Shown here: one piece after another, positions 42,071 through 51,120 of the stretch | Layout: the number at the start of each line of letters is the position of its first letter | How positions within the stretch are numbered: the first letter of the stretch is position 1 | NCBI RefSeq assembly: GCF_039536325.1 | Contig: NZ_BAAAYO010000007.1 | Span: forward strand, 1-64,000 | Length of the DNA stretch: 64,000 nucleotides | Direction: 5' to 3' | DNA from: Paenibacillus_AB hodogayensis | Lineage (GTDB): Bacteria > Bacillota > Bacilli > Paenibacillales > NBRC-103111 | The notes under the pieces: generated by a model | The model's input: only the letters and a program-made list of their open reading frames with translations | What the model was told of the DNA's origin: nothing | Database searches by the model: none | Program-made: the position numbers and the translations under genes

Positions 42071-43267
42071 TCATAGCTCGTCCATCGCCGCGCGCAGCTC
42101 GTTCAGCACGCGGCCTATATCTTCGGACAACGGGGCCCTGACTTCCATACGCTCGCCGGACCACGGGTGTCTCCAAATCAATCTTTCGCCATGCAGCGCC
42201 TGCCGGTGAATATAACGGCGCGTGCCTCCGTACATGCCGTCCCCGGCCAGCGGATGCTCGATCGACGACAGGTGGACGCGAATCTGATGGGTGCGTCCGG
42301 TTTCCAACCGGAGCCGGACGAGCGTATGATCGATGAATGTATCCACCACCTCGAACAGCGTCACCGCCGATTCGCCGGTCTCGCTTACGCGCCGCCGGGT
42401 GGAGTGGTGGCGGTCTTGGCCGATCGGCTTATCGATCCGGCCTTTTTTCTGCTCGAACACGCCTTCCGCTACGGCCAAATAGATGCGCTCGATCTGCTTT
42501 TCCCGCATCGCCTTGTCGAATTCGTAGTGGGCGAACTCGTTTTTGGCGTACAGAACCGGTCCGGTCGTCTCCTTGTCGAGCCGGTGAATGTGTCTTACGC
42601 GGCATTGCTGCCCGGACGCTTCGTAATAGGCGGCAACGGCATGGGCCAACGTACCCCGCTGACCGTGGACGCTCGGGTGCACCTCCACGCCCGCGGGTTT
42701 GTTCACGACAAGCGTGAAATCGTCCTCATATAAAATGTTCAAGTCGGCCCAATCTCCGGGAAAGCCGGGAGCCTCCTGAGGAAAGAGCTTCAGCCGCAGG
42801 TGGTGGCCTTGCTTGACGACTCCATTGGAGGCCAGCCACTTGGCGGCCAGCTTGGCCGGGACGGGGAGCTGCTTCATGATGACGCCGATCGGCGCGGCGG
42901 ACAGACCTTCGGGCAGCTTCAGCTCCAGCCATTCGCCTTTGCGGCGGGCGCCCTTCAGGCTGATCGGCTGCTTCGGCGGTTGGTGCGCGGGGGCATTCCC
43001 GAGTTTGCGTTCGCCGCTCCCTTCGCGGCGCTGGCGTTCGCCCGACTGCCGTTCGCCGGGTCGCGGCTGCTCGGCCCGCCCCGGACGGGGGCTACCGGTC
43101 TTGCCGCGGAAGTCCGGGGCGGGCGCGTCGCGCCTTTGGCCGGATCTGACTTCGCTCCCTCTGCCCGCGCCGCGCTTGCCCGAGTTGTTCGAAGCATGCG
43201 TCTTTGCTTTCGGTCCTTGCCGGGTTGTAGGGCCGGACGGTCTGGCACGTCGATTCGAATCTTTCAT
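42071..43267 (-). CDS. RluD-like pseudouridine synthase with basic N-terminal extension
   Basis: RNA pseudouridine synthase of 398 residues. The catalytic motif is RHIHRLDKETTGPVLYAKN (Asp in HRLD). The core also shows LVVNKPAGVEVHPSVHGQRG and ETGRTHQIRVHLSSIEHPLA. About 100 residues before the core are rich in Arg, Gly, Pro and Ser (SGKRGAGRGSEVRSGQRRDA) and are absent from most family members; they may help RNA binding. I start at ATG 43267 (MKDSNRRARP), though no strong ribosome site is seen. Earlier in-frame ATGs add an implausible hydrophobic stretch. Convergent with gerB. Confidence 0.82.
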   Translation of the reverse strand: MKDSNRRARPSGPTTRQGPKAKTHASNNSGKRGAGRGSEVRSGQRRDAPAPDFRGKTGSPRPGRAEQPRPGERQSGERQRREGSGERKLGNAPAHQPPKQPISLKGARRKGEWLELKLPEGLSAAPIGVIMKQLPVPAKLAAKWLASNGVVKQGHHLRLKLFPQEAPGFPGDWADLNILYEDDFTLVVNKPAGVEVHPSVHGQRGTLAHAVAAYYEASGQQCRVRHIHRLDKETTGPVLYAKNEFAHYEFDKAMREKQIERIYLAVAEGVFEQKKGRIDKPIGQDRHHSTRRRVSETGESAVTLFEVVDTFIDHTLVRLRLETGRTHQIRVHLSSIEHPLAGDGMYGGTRRYIHRQALHGERLIWRHPWSGERMEVRAPLSEDIGRVLNELRAAMDEL

Positions 43268-43421
43268 ATAGGAACACCACACGTTTCTCTCATTTTTCAA
43301 TACCGATAATTGTACGACAAAATGCGCGAAAATAAAAACGTGTATGTATAAGGCCGTTTGACGCAGCGGTGCCAGCCCGGTAAACTTATGGGACAAATGG
43401 GAATTCCGGGAGGGATGTACA

Positions 43422-44195
43422 ATGAGCTACCGGCTGCTTGCGCTTGATGTGGACGGGACGCTATTGGACGAACGAGGGGAATTAACGCCCGGCACGGTCG
43501 AGGCGGTACAGGAAGCGAGCAGCCGGGGGGTTGTCGTGGTGCTGGTCACGGGACGCGGCTTCCGACAGTGCGCTCCGATCGCGGAGCGGCTGGGGCTGCA
43601 TGGCCCGCTTGTAATCCATAACGGCGCGGCGACAGTCGAGCTGTCCGGCTTGACGGTCACGGACCGGTTCGCCTATCCGATCGCCGACGTCGCCGGACTG
43701 GTCGCGCATTGCCGGCAGCACGACATTCTCTTCTATGCCAGCACGGCGTTCGACGTTTTCGTGGAAGGGCTTGACGAAGGGAAGACGGACTTGCTGCGGC
43801 GATGCGGCTTGGAAGGGACGGCTTGCGGGGATGTGCTGGCGCTGGACGAGCCAGTCATGAAGTTTACGGTCGACGACCGGCAAAGGTCGGGAGGCTGGTA
43901 CCATTTGGAGACGGTACAGAAGAAATGGGCGAGAGGCTGCCGGATGCACGTTATGCACCCGCAGGCGAGCAAGGGAGAGGCGCTGGCCCGCCTCGTAAGC
44001 GCTCTACATCTTGCGCGCGAGGACGTCATGGCGATCGGGAACTCTTACAATGACCTGAGCATGCTGCAATATGCCGGTTTCGGCGTAGCGATGGGGAACG
44101 CTCCTTGGCAAGTGAAGCAAAGGTGCCGGGCGGAGACGGCGGCAAATCGCGACGAAGGCGTTCGGCGAGCCATTGCGAAATATATTTTGACATGA
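43422..44195 (+). CDS. Cof-type HAD-superfamily phosphatase
   Basis: Mg-dependent phosphatase of 257 residues. Motif I is LALDVDGTLLDERG (nucleophile Asp9, acid/base Asp11). Motif II lies in VVVVLVTGRGFRQCAPIAER, and motif IV is GNSYNDLSMLQYAGFGVAMG. A C2B-type cap domain sits between. GGGAGGG precedes ATG 43422. Such enzymes hydrolyse sugar phosphates, FMN or PLP; the substrate is unknown. It is divergent from the RluD-like gene. Confidence 0.92.
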   Translation: MSYRLLALDVDGTLLDERGELTPGTVEAVQEASSRGVVVVLVTGRGFRQCAPIAERLGLHGPLVIHNGAATVELSGLTVTDRFAYPIADVAGLVAHCRQHDILFYASTAFDVFVEGLDEGKTDLLRRCGLEGTACGDVLALDEPVMKFTVDDRQRSGGWYHLETVQKKWARGCRMHVMHPQASKGEALARLVSALHLAREDVMAIGNSYNDLSMLQYAGFGVAMGNAPWQVKQRCRAETAANRDEGVRRAIAKYILT

Positions 44196-44302
44196 CTTTC
44201 ATCTTCCCGATATGGAGTAGTCCCCGCTTCGTCGATATAGTACAATGGTACTATTGTAAAAATGGAGTTATCTAATGGGGTCATTGTCGGGAGGGTTTTG
44301 TT

Positions 44303-46012
44303 TTGAGAAGTTTGCAAACTCGCATATTGCTGCTGTTTTCCACGCTGGTGCTACTGGCCGGATGCGTGCTTAGCTATTCGCTATACACGTCGTCCGCGAA
44401 TTTGATCCGCAAGTCGATCGGGGATCAGGCGAAGACGATCGCCGCCCATGCCGCTCACAAAATCGATGCAGACGCTTTTCGCGCCATGCGGGCGGACTCG
44501 GACGACTACAAGAAGCTGAGATTGCTGCTCAACGATATGAAGGAAACGAACGGGCTGAAATATTTGTATACGATGGCCGAGAAAACGACGGACGGTCGGA
44601 CCGAGTATGTGTATGTCGTGGACGGGGCGCCTCTTGAGGAGACCGAGGACGTTTCGGAGTTCGGCGCCGTGGAGAGCAAGCCGTATGTATCGCTGTCTCG
44701 GGCTTTCGCCGAGCAGCGTGAGCAGGTTGGCGAGCTGTCGAACGACGACCGGTACGGAGCAACCGTAACGGCTTATGTCCCGATAATCGACAAAAGCGGG
44801 AAGATGGTCGGCTTAGTCGGAGCGGATTTCGACGGGAGCGAGGTATACGCCCGTTTGCGCAGCAATACCCGCTCGATGCTGTTGATTACCGCCTGCGTGC
44901 TGATCGCGGCCGTCGCCGCAACATGGCTGTTCGCCCGCATTCTTGTCAGTCCGCTGAAGCGGCTGACCCGCGCTTTGCAGCTCGTACAGGCCGGCGATCT
45001 GACCGTGCAGGTAGATGCGAGCCGCAAGGATGAGATCGGCGTCGTATCGCGGGCGTTTCAGCAAATGGTCGGCGATCTGTCGGACATGATTCGCGCCGTC
45101 CGCGATAATGCCCGGCAGCTTAACGAAGCTTCACGCGAGCTTTCGCTGCATGCCGGACAAACTGCCGCATCGGGCAACAGCATCACGTCGGGCATCCGCG
45201 AGGTAGCCGGCGGAGCGGCTGTGCAGATGCAGCGTTCTGCGGAAACCGCCGGATCGATGGAGGAAGTAAGCGGAGGCGTACAGCGTATCGCCGAATCGAG
45301 CGCATCGGCAGCGGAAGCGTCGCTGCGGGCGACTGCCGAGGCGCGTCGAGGCAACCTCTGCGCAGGGCATGCGATGGAGCGCATGACGGCGATTGCCGGT
45401 ACGACAGACGCGATGGCCGACGAAGTGGCGGGACTCGAGCGGCGTTCCGCCGAGGTCGGGAGCATCGTTTCGGTCATGGCCCATATTGCCGCCGAGACTC
45501 ACCTGCTGGCGCTGAATGCGGCGATCGAGGCGGCCCGCGCCGGGGAACAGGGCAGGGGCTTCGCAGTCGTGGCCGATCAGGTGCGCAAGCTGGCGTCCCA
45601 GGCCGAGGAGTCGTCGCGGCAGATCGCCGGGCTGGTGGAGGGCATCGTGGCGGAAACGGCTTCCGTAGCCGGTTCGATAAGGGCGGGAGCCAGGGAGGTA
45701 CACGCCGGCGCAGATGCCGTGCGCGAGGCGGATGCCGCCTTCCGGGTTATTTTGACCGAGGTGGAGCGAGTCGCTTCTCAGGTGCAGGAGGTATCCGCTA
45801 CGTCGGAACAGATGGCGGCCGGCTCGGAGCAGGTCAGCGCCGCGATCGACGAGATGGCCGCGATATCGCGCGAAGCGGCGAGGCATTACCGCGATATCGC
45901 GGAATCCTCCGATGCGCAGCTGTCCTCCATCGAGCGCATGAACCGTTCGACCGGGGCGTTGTACGAGATGGCCGCTCAACTGAACAGGGCGATCGAACGG
46001 TTCCGGATATAA
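44303..46012 (+). CDS. Methyl-accepting chemotaxis protein
   Basis: Membrane chemoreceptor of 569 residues. First helix at about 7-25, extracellular sensor to about 190, second helix (about 192-213), HAMP (LVSPLKRLTRALQLVQAGDL), then the long helical signalling domain with the hairpin tip VMAHIAAETHLLALNAAIEA and RAGEQGRGFAVVADQVRKLA. It signals to CheA/CheW, which are not here. It starts at TTG 44303 with GGGAGG eight bases upstream. An LLAGC near the first helix resembles a lipobox but the following sequence fits a membrane anchor better. Ligand unknown. Confidence 0.92.
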   Translation: MRSLQTRILLLFSTLVLLAGCVLSYSLYTSSANLIRKSIGDQAKTIAAHAAHKIDADAFRAMRADSDDYKKLRLLLNDMKETNGLKYLYTMAEKTTDGRTEYVYVVDGAPLEETEDVSEFGAVESKPYVSLSRAFAEQREQVGELSNDDRYGATVTAYVPIIDKSGKMVGLVGADFDGSEVYARLRSNTRSMLLITACVLIAAVAATWLFARILVSPLKRLTRALQLVQAGDLTVQVDASRKDEIGVVSRAFQQMVGDLSDMIRAVRDNARQLNEASRELSLHAGQTAASGNSITSGIREVAGGAAVQMQRSAETAGSMEEVSGGVQRIAESSASAAEASLRATAEARRGNLCAGHAMERMTAIAGTTDAMADEVAGLERRSAEVGSIVSVMAHIAAETHLLALNAAIEAARAGEQGRGFAVVADQVRKLASQAEESSRQIAGLVEGIVAETASVAGSIRAGAREVHAGADAVREADAAFRVILTEVERVASQVQEVSATSEQMAAGSEQVSAAIDEMAAISREAARHYRDIAESSDAQLSSIERMNRSTGALYEMAAQLNRAIERFRI

Positions 46013-46071
46013 CCCCTGCATGCGGGGGGATGAACCTAAGCGAAAGTGCATAGTGAAAAACTCGGCATCGC

Positions 46072-46109
46072 GAAAACGCGCTATCGGAATTTCCCGCGAG
46101 CGCGTTTTC
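46072..46109 (+). other. Strong hairpin between chemoreceptor and pseudouridine synthase
   Basis: GAAAACGCGCT (46072-46082) and AGCGCGTTTTC (46099-46109) form a perfect 11-bp stem with a 16-base loop. The T run is inside the stem (TTTT at 46105-46108), so termination of the upstream gene is possible but not certain. Confidence 0.5.
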
Positions 46110-46172
46110 CGTGATATGATAGAACTTCAAACGAAACGGACTTACGAGCCGTACCGGGGAGTGCTGGAACCC

Positions 46173-47144
46173 ATGATTACCCGCATCGTGACGCCGTCGG
46201 AAAGCGGCAAGCGGCTGCATCGCTACATTCGCAACATGATGCCCAACTACCCGTTGGGACAAATTTACAAGATGATCGATCAAGGCAAGGTGAAGGTCAA
46301 CGGCAAGCGCAAGAAGGATACATACGAGCTGGCCGCTGGCGACGAGCTGACGATATGGATCGAGAACGAGGCGTTCAGCGAAGCGAGCATCGGAGCAGAG
46401 GACAAGAAGGTGAAGTTCGCCGGCGTCCGGTCCAACATCGATGTCGTTTACGAGGACAAGGAGCTGCTGGTCGTGAACAAACCGGCGGGCTTGCTGACGC
46501 ATCCCGATCAGAACGAACAGAAGGAAACGCTCATTACCCGCGTTCACGCCTATTTGCACAAGAAGGGCGAACTGGACAGCCGGATGTTTTTACCCGCTTC
46601 GGCCAACCGGCTCGACCGCAACACGAGCGGGCTGGTGCTGGTCGGCAAAACGGCGGGCATGCTGCACCAGTTGAACCAGTGGATTCAGAAGCGTGAGCTG
46701 GATAAATATTACATCACAATTGTCGAGGGCTCGCTGACGGAAAGCGGAACGGTGGACGCCATGCTGGTCCGCGACGAGAAAGGCAACAGGACGAAAGTGG
46801 TCGGGACGGGGAACCCGGGACGCGGGGAGACGCCGGACGAGCCGGTCGGCAAAGAAGCGACGACGCGCTACCGGCCCCTGCAGAAGGGCAGAGGGTATAC
46901 GCTGATCGAGGTCGAGCTGATCAGCGGCCGCACGCATCAAATCCGTACGCATCTGCAAAGCATCGGCCACCCGCTTCTCGGCGATGTGAAGTACGGCGGC
47001 AAGCCGTTCGGGGACGTCAACCACCAGCTGCTGCATGCCTGGAAAATCTCGCTGGCCGACGGCAGAACGTTTACCGCTCCGCTGCCGCCATTGTTTCGGT
47101 CAGTCTTGAAGCAATGCGGAATCGACTTCTCTTTACCGGAATAA
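46173..47144 (+). CDS. RluA/RluD-family pseudouridine synthase
   Basis: RNA pseudouridine synthase of 323 residues. The N-terminal S4-like part (PNYPLGQIYKMIDQGKVKVN) is followed by the catalytic core with DKELLVVNKPAGLLTHPDQN, the catalytic Asp in SANRLDRNTSGLVLVGKTAG, and SGRTHQIRTHLQSIGHPLLG. I use ATG 46173 (MITRIVTPSES), about 11 bases after GGGGAG; the frame is open from 46020 but the extra sequence looks non-coding. It is the second such enzyme within 4 kb, with a different domain layout, so a different target is likely. Confidence 0.88.
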   Translation: MITRIVTPSESGKRLHRYIRNMMPNYPLGQIYKMIDQGKVKVNGKRKKDTYELAAGDELTIWIENEAFSEASIGAEDKKVKFAGVRSNIDVVYEDKELLVVNKPAGLLTHPDQNEQKETLITRVHAYLHKKGELDSRMFLPASANRLDRNTSGLVLVGKTAGMLHQLNQWIQKRELDKYYITIVEGSLTESGTVDAMLVRDEKGNRTKVVGTGNPGRGETPDEPVGKEATTRYRPLQKGRGYTLIEVELISGRTHQIRTHLQSIGHPLLGDVKYGGKPFGDVNHQLLHAWKISLADGRTFTAPLPPLFRSVLKQCGIDFSLPE

Positions 47145-47283
47145 CGATGGTGTTGCGCGCGCCCGGATCGTCCTCTCGGCCAGTAAGAACCTTAGTCCGT
47201 CCTCGGACCGGGGCTCCGGCTAGGCAGTCGAACGAGGTCGGTACGGGTAGGCCTTCGGGCCCGCTGCTTTCCCTTATTTTCTG

Positions 47284-47313
47284 TTGACTGGCTAAAATAA
47301 GGCGTAATATAAT
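47284..47313 (+). promoter_or_regulatory. Promoter of the CBM9-like/esterase operon
   Basis: TTGACT (47284-47289), an 18-base spacer and a perfect TATAAT (47308-47313), about 48 bases before the start at 47362. The rest of 47145-47283 contains several short GC-rich dyads that I cannot assign. Confidence 0.7.
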
Positions 47314-47361
47314 AGAAACGCAATTGAGAGAAATCGGTTTCTTTGGAAGGGAGCTGCAAGC

Positions 47362-47961
47362 ATGAAACAGCCGGAATACCGGTGTGCGACCGTTTCCGGT
47401 CCGGATATTTCCTGGGCGGAGATTGAACCGATCAAGCTGGGCGAGACGATCGACGGCTCAGCGCCGAGGCTTGAAACGATCGTGCGCATGTGCCGCTCGG
47501 CGGATACCCTGTACATACGCTTCGAGTGCGAGGACGACCACGTGGTCGCCAATTTCGTCAATCGCGACGACCCGATCTACCAGGAAGACGTCGTGGAAAT
47601 ATTTATCGACGAGGAAGGGAATGGCACGGACTACAAGGAGTATGAATTCAGTCCGCGCAACGTCGTGTTTGACGCTCAGATCCGCAAGGAGCCGGGGCAG
47701 TCTCCGCAAGTCGACGTCAGCTGGGATCATGCCGGACTGCTGAGCGCGGTCGCAAAAAGAGACGACGGACGTTTCCTGTACGACATTTCGCTTCCCGTCG
47801 CCGCGCTCGCGAAAGCTCCGGATACGGGGGCACGTTGGAGAATCAACTTCTACCGGATCGACGATGATCGCGCGGGTACAAGACATTTTTGGGCGTGGTC
47901 GCCGACGGGCCGAGTGAATTTCCATTCTCCGGAATCGTTCGGTACCGTTATATTCGAGTAG
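47362..47961 (+). CDS. Carbohydrate-binding family 9-like (CBM9/DOMON) protein
   Basis: Protein of 199 residues forming one CBM9-like beta sandwich: ADTLYIRFECEDDHVVANFV, VVEIFIDEEGNGTDYKEYEF and RWRINFYRIDD with HFWAWSPTGRVNFHSPESFG are the typical strands. It has no signal peptide, so it probably acts in the cytoplasm, unlike the secreted xylanase modules. GGAAGGGAG precedes ATG 47362. It lies 20 bases before the esterase-like gene and likely shares its promoter. Free-standing CBM9-like proteins are common in polysaccharide-using bacteria; their role is unclear. Confidence 0.82.
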   Translation: MKQPEYRCATVSGPDISWAEIEPIKLGETIDGSAPRLETIVRMCRSADTLYIRFECEDDHVVANFVNRDDPIYQEDVVEIFIDEEGNGTDYKEYEFSPRNVVFDAQIRKEPGQSPQVDVSWDHAGLLSAVAKRDDGRFLYDISLPVAALAKAPDTGARWRINFYRIDDDRAGTRHFWAWSPTGRVNFHSPESFGTVIFE

Positions 47962-47981
47962 CAGCATAAGGGAGGAAAGAC

Positions 47982-49928
47982 ATGCAGAAGCTGGAGAAGT
48001 TTCATCTGGGGCTGTACGATGTGAAGGATCAGTTCAAACGATATGTATACGATCGTTCGCAGAAGGCGTTCGAGAGCGGCGACCGGGATCGGGACGCTGT
48101 CGATACGGTGGAAGCGCTTCAATCTCGCCAAGCGTTCATGCGCGACAAATGGATCGAATCCGTAGGCGGTTTGCCCGATTCCGACCATCCGTTGAATTCG
48201 CAGGTTACCGGATCGGTTCAAGGCGATGGATATCGTATCGATAAAGTCATATTTGAATCGCGCCCATCTACCTATGTCACTTGCAGCCTTTACCTGCCTG
48301 ACGGCATAACCAAGCCGAGAGCGGCGGTCATGTTTCTATGCGGCCACGCCGACAACGCCAAGCAATACGACCGTTACCAGGGAGTATGCCAGCGTCTTGT
48401 CGCCGAAGGGCTGATCGTGCTCGCGGTCGATCCGATCGGGCAAGGGGAACGGCTCAGCTACTACGATCCGGCGAGCGGCAAGCCCGAAATCCCCGCCGGA
48501 ACTGGAGAGCACGACTACGCGGGCAGCCAGTGTCTGCCGCTAGGCGACGGACTTGCCCGGTATTTCGTGCACGATGCGATGCGGGCGATCGATTATTTGT
48601 GCACCCTGCCGCAAGTGGACCAAGCGCGCATCGGCGTGACGGGCAACTCGGGCGGGGGAACCCAGACGAGTATGCTGATGCTCTGCGAGCCGCGCATTGC
48701 CGCGGCCGCGCCGGGGACGTTCATCATGAACCGGGAGACTTACATGTATGCCGGTCAGGCGCAGGATGCGGAGCAAGTATGGAGAGGAATGACCCGATGG
48801 GGCTTCGATCACGAGGACATTGTGCTGGCGATGGCTCCCCGGCCGGTTCTGGTGCTCGGCGTGACGGCCGATTTCTTCCCGATTGAAGGAACGCGGCGCA
48901 CGGTGGAGAGGACGAGACGGTTCTGGGAGATGCACGGTATCGCCGACATGCCGGTTCTGGAGGAGGATCGCTCGACGCACCAATATTCGCCTCCGCTCGC
49001 CGACAAGGCGGCGGCGTTTTTCGCACGCCACTTGCTGACAGCCGAGGAGCGCCGGGAAGCGGCGGAGCCGGTCTTGCAGCCGTTCCCGCAGGAGGAGCTG
49101 AACTGTACTCGCAGCGGGCAAGTGCGCGGAGATTACCCAGACGCCCGGGCCGTCTTCGAAGAGAATGTCGAACGGCTGCGGCAGCTGGAGGAACGTCTCG
49201 CGGATCAACCGGACGAGCGGCGCCGCAAGGAGGCGCTCGCCTGGCTGCGCGAGCGCGTCGAAGGCTCGCGCATCGCGACGGAGCTGAATCCGCGTCACCT
49301 GACGTTTCCCGAAACGGACGGCTTGTTTGTGGAAAGCTACATTTGGTGGAGCCAGCCGGGCATATTCAATCACGGGTTTTATTTCCGCTCGCCGGCCTTC
49401 GTGGGCAAGAAGCTTCCGGTTACGATCGCATTGTGGGAGCAGGGAACGCGCTCGCTTGCCGACAAGGCCGACTGGATTCGCGCCACGTGCGAAGGCGGAC
49501 GGGCGGTGCTCGTGCTGGACGTGACGGCGGACGGTCTCTGTACGCCGCATCCGATCAACGCGATCCCGCTCTGGAACTGGTACGGCACCTTGCACAAGCT
49601 GACGGCCGATCTGTTCTGGCTCGACGACAGTCTGGCCGCGATCCGAGTGCATGATATCAAACGGGCGTTCGATATGGCCGCGCAGCTGCCGGACACGTTG
49701 CCGGGAAGCACGGAACTGTACAGCCGGGGACGTTACGGCTTTTACGCCGAGCTGGCCGCTGCCGTCGAGGATCGGGTGTCGGCGCTGCGGATCGAAGACG
49801 GACCGGACAACGTAGCGGACTGGGTGCGTTCCCGCCACTACGAGCCTCACGATTTGCTTGGAATTTTGCTGCCTGGCATGCTTCAGCGGTTCGATCTGCC
49901 GGATTTGCGCAGATGGCGTCAAAGCTGA
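47982..49928 (+). CDS. Acetyl-xylan-esterase-like alpha/beta hydrolase
   Basis: Protein of 648 residues with an alpha/beta hydrolase domain at about 75-345. The nucleophile is in RIGVTGNSGGGTQTSML. VMFLCGHADNAKQYDRYQGV is the oxyanion/His region and EEDRSTHQYSPPLADKAAAF the candidate catalytic His. The second half (about 380-640) resembles the hydrolase fold (RAVLVLDVTADGLCTPHPIN) but lacks a G-x-S-x-G, so it may be a degenerate duplicate. No signal peptide. GGGAGGAAAG precedes ATG 47982. Deacetylation of imported plant oligosaccharides is a reasonable inference. Its own terminator follows. Confidence 0.82.
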   Translation: MQKLEKFHLGLYDVKDQFKRYVYDRSQKAFESGDRDRDAVDTVEALQSRQAFMRDKWIESVGGLPDSDHPLNSQVTGSVQGDGYRIDKVIFESRPSTYVTCSLYLPDGITKPRAAVMFLCGHADNAKQYDRYQGVCQRLVAEGLIVLAVDPIGQGERLSYYDPASGKPEIPAGTGEHDYAGSQCLPLGDGLARYFVHDAMRAIDYLCTLPQVDQARIGVTGNSGGGTQTSMLMLCEPRIAAAAPGTFIMNRETYMYAGQAQDAEQVWRGMTRWGFDHEDIVLAMAPRPVLVLGVTADFFPIEGTRRTVERTRRFWEMHGIADMPVLEEDRSTHQYSPPLADKAAAFFARHLLTAEERREAAEPVLQPFPQEELNCTRSGQVRGDYPDARAVFEENVERLRQLEERLADQPDERRRKEALAWLRERVEGSRIATELNPRHLTFPETDGLFVESYIWWSQPGIFNHGFYFRSPAFVGKKLPVTIALWEQGTRSLADKADWIRATCEGGRAVLVLDVTADGLCTPHPINAIPLWNWYGTLHKLTADLFWLDDSLAAIRVHDIKRAFDMAAQLPDTLPGSTELYSRGRYGFYAELAAAVEDRVSALRIEDGPDNVADWVRSRHYEPHDLLGILLPGMLQRFDLPDLRRWRQS

Positions 49929-50008
49929 GGGAACGTTCGATCGTGAAAGGCCGAACGCCTGAAGCGGTCGGCGGTTCTCGACGACAGCCATTCGAACGCG
50001 ATAGGACT

Positions 50009-50045
50009 CAGTCTTTCCCCGGAAACGGGGAAAGACTGTTTTTTT
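50009..50045 (+). terminator. Rho-independent terminator after esterase gene
   Basis: Perfect 12-bp stem CAGTCTTTCCCC (50009-50020) / GGGGAAAGACTG (50027-50038), loop GGAAAC, followed by seven T (50039-50045). Confidence 0.92.
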
Positions 50046-50166
50046 ATGCTCCGAACCGGTTTGACGCGCGGTTGTCTCGGGTACAGATAATGGAACTCGT
50101 TGAATAACAGTCTATCGAGCAAGGCATAATCTAAAGGAATCAATCCGACCAAAAGGAGATGCTGAC

Positions 50167-50778
50167 ATGTCGATTAAGCTGGCTATCATTTACTACAGCT
50201 CAACGGGAACGAACTATCAGTTGGCCCAGTGGGCAGCCGAGGGGGCGAAGGAAGCGGGGGCGGAGGCGAAGATCGTCAAGGTGCCGGAGCTGGCGCCGGA
50301 AGCGGCGATCGCCTCCAACCCGGCGTGGAAGGCGCATGTGGACGCGACGAAGGACGTACCGACGGCTACCACGGACGATATCGTATGGGCGGATGCGATC
50401 ATTTTCAGCACGCCGACGCGGTTCGGCAATATCGCTTCGCAGATGAAGCAGTTTCTGGACTTGACCGGGGGCGTCTGGTTCCAGGGCAAGACGGTCGACA
50501 AGGTCGTAAGCGCCATGACTTCCGCCCAAAACTCCCACGGCGGCCAAGAAGCAACCATTCTCGCGCTGTATACATCAATGTACCATTGGGGCGCGATTAT
50601 TGCCTCGCCGGGTTATACCGATTCGGCCCTTTACGCCGCAGGAGGAAATCCGTACGGGACAAGCGTCAGCGTCGATCAGAACGGCAAGATGATCGAGGAC
50701 GTGCGTCAGGCAGTCATTCATCAAGCGAAGCGCACCGTCACGGTCGCCGGTTGGGTGAAGAACGGAAAGCAAGCCTGA
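50167..50778 (+). CDS. wrbA: NAD(P)H:quinone oxidoreductase, WrbA type
   Basis: FMN-binding flavodoxin-like enzyme of 203 residues that reduces quinones by two electrons, avoiding semiquinones. The phosphate-binding loop is IIYYSSTGTNYQLAQWAAEG near the N-terminus. FSTPTRFGNIASQMKQFLDL and LYTSMYHWGAIIASPGYTD match the WrbA group, as does the length. AAAAGGAGATG precedes ATG 50167. Followed by a REP-like element and then a terminator, both within 200 bases. Confidence 0.93.
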   Translation: MSIKLAIIYYSSTGTNYQLAQWAAEGAKEAGAEAKIVKVPELAPEAAIASNPAWKAHVDATKDVPTATTDDIVWADAIIFSTPTRFGNIASQMKQFLDLTGGVWFQGKTVDKVVSAMTSAQNSHGGQEATILALYTSMYHWGAIIASPGYTDSALYAAGGNPYGTSVSVDQNGKMIEDVRQAVIHQAKRTVTVAGWVKNGKQA

Positions 50779-50800
50779 CGGCAGCTTGACGAACGGAACA

Positions 50801-50902
50801 GGTGCAAAGTCAGACCTTAACCGATATCTTGAAATGGACCGACTCCTTGCATAGCAACGACGGGACTTCCAGGATACACAGGGTCGACTCTGACTTTGTA
50901 CC
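50801..50902. repeat. REP/MITE-like inverted-repeat element, copy 1
   Basis: A 102-base element bounded by GGTGCAAAGTCAGA (50801-50814) and TCTGACTTTGTACC (50889-50902), a 14-bp terminal inverted repeat with one mismatch. The ends and some internal bases (ATCTTGAA; ATACAC before the right end) recur in the second copy at 55958-56016. It lies in the wrbA 3' region, before the terminator. Confidence 0.7.
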
Positions 50903-50942
50903 GGACAGTTCCGTCGGCACCACCCTCCCGCGAAGTTCAGGT

Positions 50943-50969
50943 CCCGTTCTCAAAGAACGGGGCTTTTTT
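50943..50969 (+). terminator. Rho-independent terminator after wrbA
   Basis: CCCGTTCT (50943-50950) and AGAACGGG (50954-50961) form a stem with loop CAA, followed by GCTTTTTT. Because the REP-like element lies between the gene and this terminator, it should be part of the wrbA transcript. Confidence 0.8.
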
Positions 50970-51120
50970 GCGTATCGTTCGCTTACACGTTGCCATACCG
51001 CTACATCGCCCTGTAGGCTATAATGGAGTCAGCCAAGCAAGCGGGGAGCGAGCCGGTGCAGAAACCGGCCGGCTTCTATAGGGAGTAACCGCTTGCGATG
51101 ATCGTAGGGAGGAACCCGCA

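Noticed and set aside
44200..44240. SigD-like promoter (GTCGATAT or CCCGATAT) before the chemoreceptor gene
   Set aside because: The -10-like boxes are near matches, but no TAAA lies at the required distance, so I do not call it.
44340..44362. LLAGC near the N-terminus of the chemoreceptor as a lipobox
   Set aside because: The hydrophobic stretch continues past the Cys and the protein needs a membrane anchor on this side; chemoreceptors are not lipoproteins.
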